NCBI GenBank assembly: GCA_001692895.1
Contig: KV748203.1
Location: 712,330 to 776,329, forward strand
DNA from: Cenococcum geophilum 1.58
Taxonomy: Eukaryota; Ascomycota; Dothideomycetes; Gloniales; Gloniaceae
Direction: 5' to 3'
DNA length: 64,000 nt
The translations under genes were made by a program, and so were the position numbers. The notes under the pieces were generated by a model. The model saw only the letters and a list, made by a program, of their open reading frames with translations, ran no database searches and was not told the DNA's origin. Below are positions 20,650 through 31,270 of the stretch, one piece after another (within the stretch, counting starts at the first letter, position 1; each line of letters starts with the position of its first letter).

Positions 20650-22950
20650 ATATGTATATAAGGAGTAGTCTGCGTGGGCCCAATAGGGATCCAAATCGGA
20701 CGTTAAGCAATAAATTATTATTATATTTGTGCTTTATTAATTTATTAATTTTTATATCCTACTTATTAATTTCTAATTTATTTCTATTAAGCTCCGCATT
20801 TAAAAATATAGGGTGTAGTTTCTTAAAGCGTTTAGGGGGTAGTAGAATTTATAATTAATTTATAATCCGTTTATTAGAGGTGTTTATAAATAAGTCCTAT
20901 AATTATTATATTAATAAGTTAGGCTTTTAATTAAGTTTGCTAAGTTAGTATATAATCTTAAAGTTAAATTATAAAAGGTATTTAGTCTAACAAATTTAGC
21001 GCTATATTAATTGCTTTATAGTTATAAAGTACTATAGGTTTTTATAGTCCGTTAATATACGTATTAAGAATAATAATCCTTTAAGTTTTAGACGCTATTG
21101 TTTAAAGTATCTAATAATTATAAGTAGTTCCTTATTATATATCTTATAGTTTAATTTAATAGGGGTAAGTTTTTGGGAGAGAAAGGCTACTAGGCGTAGC
21201 TCGCCGTTCTTATTATATTACGATAATACTCCTCCTAGTATATAATTAGACGAGTCTATTTTAATAATATATTTAAGGTCTAGATTAAAGTAGGTAAGAA
21301 TTAAAGCAGTTATAAAACAATATTTTAGGTTATTAAAAGCTTATTTATATTTAGTAGTCTATTTAAATCTTATATTCTTCCTTATTAAGTTTACTAATAG
21401 CTAAATAATTTTTAAAAAGTAATTAATAAATTAACAATAGAAATTTACAAATTCTAAAAATCTTTAGATATCTTATATACTACTAGGACTTTCCTAGTTT
21501 ATAATTATAGCAATTTTTTAGGGTCCATTTTAATTCCGTTACGGGATATAATTAGGCTTAAGTACGTAACTTTAGACGCGTAGAACTTGCATTTCTTAAT
21601 ACCATATTATAAGCCCGCGTTTTATAGGCGTTTAAGGACCATTTAAATATGCTTCTAGTGCTTAAAAAGTAAAAATTAATAGATTAAGATATTATTAATA
21701 TATATAGTAATAAATATATTAAGGAATTCGCGAAGCGTATTGTTAATATATTACTAAAATATACTAGGACCGTTCTTTATACTAAACGGCATTACTAAGT
21801 ATTTAAAAAGTCCCTATTATATATAAAAAGCCGTATACTTTTTATCTCCTTTATAAATATAGATTTAATTAAAGGTAGCGACTACGTTCAGCTTTATAAA
21901 GTATTATACTTTCGCTAAGCAGTTAAGCGTTTCTTAAAGTAAAGGAATTAGATATTAGTTTTAAATCGTAATCGCATTTAAGGTTTAGTAATTAATATAA
22001 AATCTTAAGCCTCCTTTTAGCTTTTTAATAAATAGTACGGGTAAGGTAAATAGTGATTAACTAGGGCGAATAAATTCTTTCTTTAGATGTTCTTTAAGGT
22101 ATTATCGCATTATAAGTAGCTCTTCTTATAATATTCCGTACAGCGGACTAAACTTTAGTATTATACTAGGTTTAAGTTCTATTTTAAAATTATATTTATC
22201 CTAATATGGGGGTAGCTAGTCTATAAATTTTTTTTAAAACTTATTAATTAGATTATGGTACTCTTCGGGTATAAGAGGTTAAGGGTTAATATATTACTTT
22301 AGTTCCAGCGCTTTTTTAATATCTTTTATTATTATAGTAAAGATCTTATAATTTTATTTTCTTACTAACAAAATAAAAGGTGCGGCTTATATTATACGAA
22401 TTTTAAAAGGTTTTAGTATATTACCTTTATATTCTTTACCGCAATTGGCAGTTATAGCTTTATTATATTAGTTTAAGGTTTATAATAAGGGCAATTTATA
22501 TTATATTAAATTTAAATAGTCTTATATATGTTTATAGGGTATATAATATTTTAAATAATAACTTCGGCAGTAGGTTATGCGGAATTTTAGTGTTTTTTAA
22601 CCCAGCTAATTAAAGGGTTGTATTATTTTAGCTATCTATATCTAAGTATTATCTTATATTACTTTAAGGGGGTTATAAATAGGGGAATATATTTTAAGTA
22701 TTTATAGTTTTACAGTTTTACAAGGGCGTAGTGTATTAGTTTACTATATATTAAGGGTTTACTATTAAAGCCTTATAGTTATTATAGTTAGTTAAGTTTT
22801 TTTAGATATAGATATTAAGTTTTCGTATAGTTTATATTAATAAAGCCTATACTAGTAGCTCCGCTATCTATTAAGATTTATACTTCCTTCTATTTCCTAA
22901 GTATTTAAATTTCGCTAAGTATATTAAGGGAGGTATATCTATAAGAGTGG
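20650..22950 (-). pseudogene. Gypsy B protease, reverse transcriptase and RNase H
   Basis: On the minus strand the protease reads ILIDSGATSIGFININYTKT at about 22,890-22,830, with the DSG triad intact. The reverse transcriptase follows from about 22,200 (LPPYQDKYDFKIELKP-like), through GPSIFQQYINN, and has the catalytic box IYINNILIY at about 21,706-21,689 (YxDD changed to YINN). It continues with KKCKFYASKVTYL and a NGIKMDPKK segment. RNase H shows IKIDSSNYILGGVLS (about 21,245) and LTDYKNLQYFITIKQLI (about 21,045-21,000). It is more heavily mutated than the chromovirus. The rest of the element (integrase) lies at 6,807-7,300, across the LINE. Confidence 0.8.
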
Positions 22951-24450
22951 AACTGTATCAGGAAATAGATGCTTCTTTTGCAGGTAACGCGCCCTTGCTT
23001 ACCGGCCCGCCGCTTTATTCTAGCCCGTGCTTCGACCTTATTGTATAAAAGCGTCCTCCTCTTGCTGTTTTACTCTCCCTTCTTTATCTTCTCTTTCCTT
23101 CCTAACACTGTGTATCCCCCTCATTAGATATTATCGCCTTAGTTTAACCTCCTTACTCCGCCTCTAAGCCATTTTATTTACCTATTAGCGTCAGCACATA
23201 TATAAGCTACTTCCCTTATTTTCCGTATCTTAGACTAATAGTAGCGCAGTACCTCTTAGGCTCTTTAATGATAACTTCCTCCCCTATACTTTTTTTATAG
23301 TAATAGATAAAACAGCTCTTTCTATTCTTGCCGCTAGAGTAGTAATTGTTATTTGTCCTTTCCGTAGCCCGACCTTAAGAGACTTGTCCTACTTACGTGT
23401 ATAGGTATTTATAATAATTAAAGCTTTCCCCCCTCCTATTTAGGTTATTCCTTAGCCTTTAGGGAGCTATACCTATAGCTACCAATTAATAGGATCTATA
23501 GGAATTACTATATTAGTAATGCTGCCTGCTCTATTTTTCTAGGAGAGTTTCCTTTTTAAAGCAATAGTGCCTGGTTTCTTACTACTGTGAGCTCCCTTAT
23601 ATCACCTTATGTCTTATTATATTTTAGCTAGCGACCCTACTTAATTATACGGATATTCTCTTCCCAAAATAGGCTGTATGCTATTAGCCCTAAGTTACCT
23701 TAAGTTATAAAATTTATAACTTAATCCTATTGGTATAGCTATAAATTACTATAGGGCTGTGCTAAAAACTGTCTAGCTATAGATTATATGGGTTATAGCT
23801 ACTATAAGCTACGGATATGTTAGGTAGTATTATATTGTAGCGTTATAATAAAGGCGAAGCTAGATGTTAAAGTAAATCCTTAGCGAAATAACTATAGGCT
23901 AATGCTAATTAATTAGCCTAGTTGAAGCTGCGCCGCTAAAAGCTAGAAGCCTTCGCCCTCCTTAGCGCCTTCTCTGCCTAGATTTAGATCTTACTTTAGC
24001 CTAATAATTAGAGGATTGCATTACAATTAGAGAAGCCGCCGGGCTTTAGTCTAATTTAGTCCCCTATTTAGCTAAGGAGGCGTAGGTTATATAGAAATAT
24101 CCCTTATATAGACCTAAGACTTATAAGGCAGAATTTAAAGGTAAATGGCCTATCTAGTAGTGTAGCCTAGCTTTTAGTAGAGTTAGTATTATAATCCTAC
24201 TCCTAGCTAATAAATACTAGAGGAAAATTTGCGTACTTAATCTTCTAATAGACACGGACTTTATGCAGCGGCTATATTAACTAAAAGGGCACAGTAAGAT
24301 AGATACGGGCGTGATTACCTAATCTACTTACGCTATCTGCCCTATTATATTATTTATAATATCCGGTTCTAAAAAAGGGTAAAAGTAAGGCTTTTACGTA
24401 TATTTAGGAGGTTAAGTAGTGGCTATAAGCTCCGTAGACTATAACTAAGG
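22950..24450 (-). pseudogene. Probable gypsy B gag region, poorly preserved
   Basis: Directly upstream (minus sense) of the protease. A basic segment ARARIKRRAGKQGRVTCKRS at about 23,040-22,975 and a Cys/Tyr-rich possible knuckle remnant (CFIYYYKK) near 23,310 would suit a gag C-terminus. Beyond about 23,500 nothing diagnostic is seen on either strand. The plus strand has long TAA/TAG-only frames at 23,850-24,450 that match no family I recognise. Confidence 0.35.
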
Positions 24451-25465
24451 AGGCTCCTTGGATTCCGGAATAAGGGTAGAGAAGGTATTTTGCTACCAAC
24501 CTCCTTAATAAGGAGGCTTAATGCGATGTGCCTGTTAGAGGCTGAATATACTAGCTTAGTTAGTTAGGTCTTAACCGTAGTTTCCTAATAGGCGTTAATC
24601 TTGTGATAAAGCTTAAGCCTATATAAACCTTTAGGCGTTATAAATGGTATAAAGCGTGGATTATATGTTTTAATTCGCTATAGAGCTAATAGGGTTATTT
24701 TAGTATAGATGCTACGGATAAGAGCTAGTGGTGAAGAGGGGATTAGCTTGCAATTAAAAGCCTAGCGTGATCCCCTTTAGAATTATTAAAAAGGTATAAG
24801 ATAATGGCAACTCTAATAATAATGGTAGCAGTAATAGTAGAACCTTCTCCGCCCCTTTATTTTTATTTAGAAATTTCGCTTAATAATAATAAGTTCTATA
24901 CTAGTCCCTCTAAAAAATGGATAGCTTTGCTTTAGTATTATATAGTTCTAGCTTTTAGGGAAGGTATAAGTAGTATACCTTAGATAAAGTATAAAATACC
25001 CCTTTTCCCCCTAAGAAATAATTTTAGGGCGTATTAAGCTTGGCTAATCTTAGGCATGTTATTCTATGTAGAGCCTTAGTTTAGAGATTTTGTCTAATAA
25101 AGCGCCTATAGACCCTAACTATAACTATGAGAATAATTATTATAAAGATTTTAAGGATAATAAGGAAGATGTTTATAGGGATATATCTAGTTAAGTCGCT
25201 GGAGGAAGCAGTTAAGGTAATTATCCCTAATAATTACCCTATTACTCTCTCCTATTCTCCTAGTAGCTATAAACACGTATATATAATGGCTAGTAGTAGA
25301 TTTAACAGTTATTAAAGATAGTATAGCTACTTCTAACCTAGAAGCTAAAGGCGACGGAGCTAGTAATAACACTAGTAATAAAACTGGTAAAGTAGATGAT
25401 TAACTAATATCTTATAAATTGGGTATGCTCTTCTTCTCTATATAATGGCTTTGCCTAACAATTAT
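24450..25465. other. No recognisable gene
   Basis: Strongly mutated DNA. A 62-codon open stretch on the plus strand (25,127-25,315) and a 61-codon one overlapping it on the minus strand have no recognisable motif. Confidence 0.4.
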
Positions 25466-26455
25466 TAGGTAATGGAAATAACCGCAGTAATAAGGACAAT
25501 AAGGGTAAGAAGTTACCCTCTTTAAAAGGGCTTAAAGACCCCTCTGGCGCACCTATATATAACTATATTAAACTTATAACGGAAGACATTAATAAAATAA
25601 ATAGTCTAGTTAAGAGAACTAATATTGTAACTATTTCCTAGGCTAATCCGCTTACTAGGAAAAAAAGCGATTATAAGAAAGGGAATGTTAAAGGCGAATT
25701 ACTTTTAATACTAAAGAAGCGGAAGCTTAAATAGCTAGAGCGGAGTAGCGTTATTAATTATAGTTCTAATAATTCTACTAAAGATAGCAGTAGGCGTGAC
25801 GAGGGTAGTAAGGGCGGTGGTTTACAACCCTAGAAATAATAAAAGTTGCCTGCCTCTTGCGAAAACTTAGCCCCCTAGCCTCCTATCCTTAGCCTTAACT
25901 TTTAATACCCCTAAGTTGATCACAATGATTACTAAGGGATATCCACTATATAGCCCACCGACCCTACGCTTTAGGGGCCTACCTCTCTCCGTAATATTAA
26001 ACTACTGCGTAATAAAACTAGCAACTTAAGCAAATATAATTATAGTGGTAATAACTAGGGCGGCGTTTTAAACTCAGAGCCTATTATAAAGCATCATGCC
26101 CTATAGCATTATGCCCTATAGTATTATACCCCGCAGTATTGTGCCTAGCGTTATTACTATTGCTTATAGTCTATCTTATAGAGATTCCGCGCTAAAGATA
26201 ATAAAGCTAATAAAATAACTGTAGACGATAAATAGGAGATCTATAAAATTCTAGAGGAAAGAATAATCAAGTTAGGGCTTAAATATAAGGTAGCTTAGAT
26301 GCCTACCTAGGTTTATAAAAGCGGGCTTTTAAATACTAAATATGCCCTTAAGTCTTACTAAAAACGCGTCTAGTACGCTAAAGTTAAATAATGGATGCAC
26401 TCTTCTATAGAGGTGACTAAAGTAAAGACTAGAGCTATTATGCGGAAGGGATAGG
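25466..26455 (+). pseudogene. Unknown former coding sequence (charged, Lys/Asp/Ser-rich)
   Basis: Codon content here differs from the background. The plus strand reads NKDNKGKKLPSLKGLKDPSG, then KLITEDINKINSLVKRTNI and SSNNSTKDSSRRDEGSKGGG with only about three stops in 125 codons (25,466-25,840). After a less clear middle part it shows EIYKILEERIIKLGLKYKVA and KYALKSYQKRVQYAKVK (26,220-26,440). The basic, low-complexity composition could suit a gag-like or nucleic-acid-binding protein, but no family is recognised and the two parts may not be one gene. Confidence 0.35.
26092..26148. repeat. Short tandem repeat, about 16-bp unit
   Basis: Three to four copies of an AGCATTATGCCCTAT-like unit. 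Confidence 0.6.
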
Positions 26456-28020
26456 ACTAATAGCTTAGGCGATTCTTATGTTTTAGGTAGTAGATCTTTT
26501 ACTTAGAAATCTATTTCTAGTTAAACTTTTATTTTTAGCTAATACTACCCTACTAATTATCTTATACGTAATATTAAAGCTAAAGGTCTAACCTAATAAT
26601 AGTATAAAACCTATAAGAATAACCGCTATAATCTATATTCTTTACTCCTGCCGTTAAGTAATATTTATTAGGTCTTTATGTCTAGCGCTACTTATTTACA
26701 CCTTATTGCCTTCTTTTCCTTTAGCGCTGCTTATTTCCGCCTTATTACCTTTTTTTCCTTTAGTATTATTAGTCCTGCTAGTTATCTTATTCTTTTTTTA
26801 GGAAATATATATATATAATACTGCTTATATAAGAGTCGCGTTCTTCCTAGAAACTATCTTTTAAGGTTATTCCACGTTATGCCTTATTTCTTATGTATAC
26901 CTATAAGGCATTTCTCTTCCTTAGCTGTTTATTCTTCCTCAGCTGTCTATATTTCTTTAGGCTTAGGCCTTAGAATCTTATAACGGCTCTTATATCTCTA
27001 TAGTGTTCTACCTATAAAATATTCTGCGATTTTCCCTTATATATCCTTATTAAGTTTTTTATTATATAAACGTATAAGGAGGGCGTTATTATCGGCTGTC
27101 TATGGCGCCTTCTAGGCCTATAAGGTTTTATTCGCAACTTTAATCTTAATAAAGTATTAGTAAAGTTTAAACGAAAGTAGAGGATAAGGCTGTACACTAT
27201 TTAAAAAGGGGGGCCTACTGGTAATATACGCCAAAACCCTAAAGGTAAGTCTAATATGCTGAAAGTTTGGTTATTTTATTTAAGTCTAAGATGTAAGTAA
27301 GATGTTTTAGTAGAATAAGGCATAAAACGTATATATTCCTATACGTCTCCTATATATTAGCTGGTAAATATAGTACCTATTTAGTAATATCTATATATAA
27401 GTAACCGCGCTGCTGCCTTAAATAGTACGCGATTATATAGTTTTTAGGTGTTTATATTCTATGCGCTCCAGTATTAATAAAAAGTTTATTATATTTCCTT
27501 TAATAATAGAGTACACGTCTTCTAAGCTTAAAAGTAATCCTTTTCTATCTATTATCGCCCTTAAAGGTTATATTTATTAATTATAATAAGTTATTAGGCG
27601 TCTATTTTAAAGTTCTTTAAAGGGCTATTATATGCTTACTATTAGCGGTTAGTAATAGGTTTAGTTGCTAGATAGTTTATTATACTAAGCTAATCTATAC
27701 TAAACTGTCGGCGCTAAACTAGCGGAAACTATTAACGCTAAACTGGCTGGCGCTGAATTAGCTGATGCTGGGTATACTAGTACTAGTAGTAATAGCGCGG
27801 GCTAATAGATTAATTGCTAGATATCTATCTATAGTTAAATTTTTGGAAGGAAATAAGGGAGTAGTAGGGAGAGGTATAAGGATATTTAGTAGGAATATAC
27901 CTATTTAACGGAGCACTAAGTGGTTAATAAACGCAATAACGCTACTAATATAGCTTCCCCCTACTATATAAGCACTATAATTTTAAGAATTTTAGTGTAA
28001 ATTTATATTATGGTGTAAGG
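26456..28020. other. No recognisable gene
   Basis: Degenerate DNA. A stretch with repeated GCGCTAAACT / GGCGCTGAATTAGCTG words lies near 27,700-27,770. The 61-codon open frame on the minus strand at 27,012-27,197 shows no motif. Confidence 0.4.
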
Positions 28021-28750
28021 GGACTTATTTAAAGACGGTAGAGAATTTAAATTTAATTATATACTAAAATCTTAATACTCTCTAAGCTAGATATAAATAA
28101 CTACTATTAAGGTTTTATACTGGGTAGATATGGCCTCTAAAAAATAGCTCTTTATATACCTTCCTTTCTAATATACTTCTTTAAGCTTTTAAGACTCTCT
28201 TAAATTAGTCTCTATAATTTAATTAGAATAGATATAAAATGGAAGATATTAAACATACCTAGAATATAATTACGTTAGGGCGATTATATATTATTTTTAA
28301 GAATAAAGGTAAATAGATAATATCCCATATTTTAGGCACTATAGTTACTTTAATTCTCCTCTAAAGAAGATAAAGAAATTCCTATTTAGACTTAGGGAAG
28401 AGACTAATTAAGTTATAGGCGAGTATATACGCAGTCTCCCTATTTATGTAAATGAGGAGAATCTTATACATTATAGCTTCTTCTATTAGTATATGGTGCC
28501 GGTCTTACTACTTAGGTAGCTTTTACTGGTTTTTTAGGCCTTTATTAAGTTAACTATATAATAGATAAGTACCTAGATACATATCGTCTAGCTTTAAAGG
28601 TGCCTTTTACTAGCCTTATAGGCCTTTAAGTTAGTAAGTGCTAAAATATAAGGAGGTTTTAAGTTTTATAGTTAATCTAGAATGAATTTCTAATATAATT
28701 AAAGACGCCATTTCTAGATTTATGTCAATAGATAGTAAGGCGCTCGCTTT
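28020..28750 (+). pseudogene. Unknown former coding sequence
   Basis: In one plus frame a stretch reads YFRHYSYFNSPLKKIKKFLF, then RLREETNQVIGEYIRSLPIY and VNEENLIHYSFF. This is richer in Glu, Arg and Asn than the RIP background and nearly stop-free over about 60 codons (28,325-28,500). I do not recognise the family. Some retroelement capsid proteins have similar helical composition, but that is weak. Confidence 0.25.
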
Positions 28751-29374
28751 TTAGCGAACCTTAGTAATTAATACGCTATATTTAGAATCTTAATCCTAAT
28801 AGAGAGTTGCTACTAAATCGCTAGTAATGGTTATAAAAGGTAGTTAAGTATACCGCTTTAAGGTATTAACAGCTGATAGGGTCTAGCAAATTGTGGCTTT
28901 AAAGACCGAGCTAGTTGCTAAAGGAGTAACGCGGCTGTAAATAGCTAGTAGAAATAGGGTAGGCTAGGAAATAGCTTAAGAGGAGCGGTAAAAATAGTGA
29001 AGCTAGGGTAGTGACGAATAAAAGCTATAGAAGGAGCGTTAAGGCAACTAGATAAAGGTAATTATATATCCTAGTATAATGGGGCGGGATTAGCTCTATA
29101 TATTACTTATTTTTATTCTATACCCTTAAGATTTAAAGCATTTTAGGTTTATTAAGGCGTTTTAGCCTTTAATTCTTACGGACGCATATTATATTATTAA
29201 AAGAAAATTAATAGGGCTTTTGGACTTTATAATAGGTAAAATATATTTAATTAACTTAGGAGATAGCTGCATATCCTTACTTTAATTAGCTACTTAATTT
29301 TCTATTATAGATCTTTAGAGGAGCATAAGTTGTTTTAGGGATAATAAGGTAAGGGGGCTAATGCACGCCAAGCT
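28750..29374. other. No recognisable gene
   Basis: No coding frame or RNA gene seen. Confidence 0.4.
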
Positions 29375-29490
29375 AAAGTTGTAGGGGGTTTTGTTGCGAT
29401 TGTAACAAAACCCCCCCTATAACTTTTACGCCAAGCGAATATTATAGGGGGGTTTTGTTGTGATTGTAACGAAACCCCTCTATAACATTT
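29375..29490. repeat. Two tandem G/C-run hairpins
   Basis: Hairpin 1: AAAGTTGTAGGGGGTTTTGT (from 29,375) pairs with ACAAAACCCCCCCTATAAC (ending about 29,424), loop about 8 nt. Hairpin 2: TTATAGGGGGGTTTTGTTG (from about 29,442) pairs with CGAAACCCCTCTATAA (ending about 29,485). The loops share GATTGTAAC, and ACGCCAAGC occurs to the left of each hairpin (about 29,365 and 29,429), so the module is duplicated with a period of about 65 bp. The arms contain the only long G/C runs in the surrounding kilobases. It could be a decayed terminal or subterminal hairpin of a small DNA transposon, or a structured RNA. Confidence 0.8.
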
Positions 29491-30676
29491 CCTACTTCTC
29501 TTATTCTTACGCCCTACTACTTTTTTTTATTAGTTAAATAACCTAGCGGGCCTTATAATATTTATGTCTTAGTAGTAGGGTAATAAGACGCTTGTTAGCG
29601 CTAAGGTAATTCTATTTCGCGGTCCTCTCTTACCTAAGGCTAATTTACTATAGGAAGGTGAAGTAGTTCTTCCTAATACATTCTTGCAGCTAGCTTACGC
29701 CGTTAATTTTTATTCTTCCGTGGGTTTACCTCTAACACTCCTTTCTTAAGGTATTGCTTATGTATAATAGTTATTATTAAATAAGCTTAAGCGTATTTTG
29801 TAATACCTATACTTTATTAGCGAAGCTAAAGGAATTAAAATTCTTAATAGGGCGGTAGTAAACTTCTTAGAAGCTTTCTCCGTTAGATATACTAATTAAA
29901 AAGAGGCGCTTAGCTTAAATAATACTTTGGCAATCCTAGGAGTTTAAAAGACCTTAATAATTTTAATAAACCTAAAAGCTTTAATAGCTTTAGCGACTTT
30001 GATAGCTCTAGAGACTTTAAAGACTCTATATAACTTTTACTTATTATTCTAAGTTACTAAAATCCCACTTCCTAATAGAAGCCCAACTTCGCTTTATAGA
30101 GAAAGCCCGGTTTATAAGGGAGCTAAAACCCTACTTTACTAAGGTAGAGAAGTAAAAACTAAGACCTTATTACTAGCAGCTATGGAGTAACTTATTGCTA
30201 TTAGTATAAAAATTCTAATCTAAAAGGCTAATGACTTAATAGAGTTCCTATTACTTTATAATCTAGACTAGGGTGAATTACTTAAAGCCTTTTAGGGACT
30301 ATACACTCTACTAATAGGAGATAATAATAAGGCCGTTATCTATAACCTAGCTAATAATCTTAAGGTAAATAAAAATATAGTTAGCCGTAGGTTAATGAAA
30401 TCCATTCTGTCTAAGAGGATAGATATTAAGGTAAAGTAATTAGACTAGATAAATAAAAAGCTTAGGAATAGTAAGAACCTTAGAAGTATAGTATAAAAGA
30501 TAATCTATCCTCTTAGAGGAGATATCTTAAAGGTAAATAATATTACTAGCTAGAAATGAAATTGTTTTAAACCTAAAGTACTTATTAGTTTTAGTAATAT
30601 AGAGTATAATATAAAGTTAGTTTCCTCTTATTTTCTATTAAATTAGTAACTAACTTTTAATAGTATTAAAAGGTAT
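29491..30676. other. No recognisable gene
   Basis: Some plus-frame stretches (about 30,060-30,300) look faintly coding, but no motif is recognised. Confidence 0.35.
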
Positions 30677-31270
30677 ATGGCACTAGAAGAGTTTGACGCA
30701 TTTATTACTTAGATAAAAATGTAACCGCAATATAAAGAATAGAAGAAATTATCTCCTTTAGCGGAGGCGCTAAAGGAGGCATATACTAAGCGTATTAATA
30801 CTAGCTCTATAAACTAACCTAAAACCAGTAACACCTTTTAAAACTTTAATAGAATAAAAAGGTTGGTAAATGTTAAGCACTCTAAATAAAAGCGCACTAG
30901 ATTAGAGAGTTTTTCTAAAATAAATAGTTTGTAAACTATATCTTATTAGAACTCTAATTAAGAAAGCTTGGTTATAATATAGTAAGGGCCGCTACCTAGT
31001 ATAGGGGAGGAGAGCATACCTATTAAATACTTTTGGAACTATCCTAATATATACCAGGACCTTTAGACAGTCCCCTCTAAATTCTTTAATCTATATTAGA
31101 ACCTTTAGATAATCCCTTTTAAGTTTTTTAAGGCCCCTTTTAATATATACTAGGACCTTTAGCTAATCCCTCCTAAATTCTTTAAGACCCCTTTTGATAT
31201 ATACTAGGACCTTTAGCTAATCCCCCCTATATTCTTTATAGACTATCCTAAGATATATAATAAGTCTCAA
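30677..31270 (+). pseudogene. Unknown former gene encoding 18-residue tandem repeats
   Basis: From ATG 30,677 a single plus frame can be followed for about 200 codons (MALEEFDAFIT, then LSPLAEALKEAYTKRIN, then LPSIGEESIPIKYFWNYP), broken only by TAA/TAG. Its C-terminal part (from about 31,045) has four copies of a peptide close to NIYQDLQLIPPKFFKTPF, the stops standing where Gln is expected. The DNA repeat is 54 bp in the best copies, a multiple of three, which argues that it was translated. No family is recognised; signal peptide and membrane segments are absent. Confidence 0.45.
31045..31250 (+). repeat. 54-bp tandem repeat, four copies
   Basis: Each unit contains ATATATACTAGGACCTTTAG followed by a C-rich CTAATCCCTCCTAAATTC segment. 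The second copy is shorter. They are in phase with the frame described for 30,677-31,270. Confidence 0.8.

Larger units (their letters stand above)
7300..20650 (+). mobile_element. Tad-like LINE (non-LTR retrotransposon), split by a chromovirus
   Basis: A two-ORF LINE lies on the plus strand. ORF1, with zinc knuckles, is at 7,382-8,870. ORF2 starts near 8,880, is interrupted at 9,209, and resumes at 17,093 with endonuclease, reverse transcriptase and a C-terminal CCHC-like motif ending near 20,300. It is inserted in gypsy B between RNase H and integrase. No clear poly-A tail or target duplication was found, so both outer edges are approximate. The Tad assignment rests on ORF1 knuckles plus the ORF2 domain order and motifs. 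Confidence 0.75.

Noticed and set aside
23850-24450. Long plus frames closed only by TAG/TAA
   Set aside because: In this composition nearly every frame is closed only by TAG/TAA, so this alone is not evidence of coding; no motif was found.
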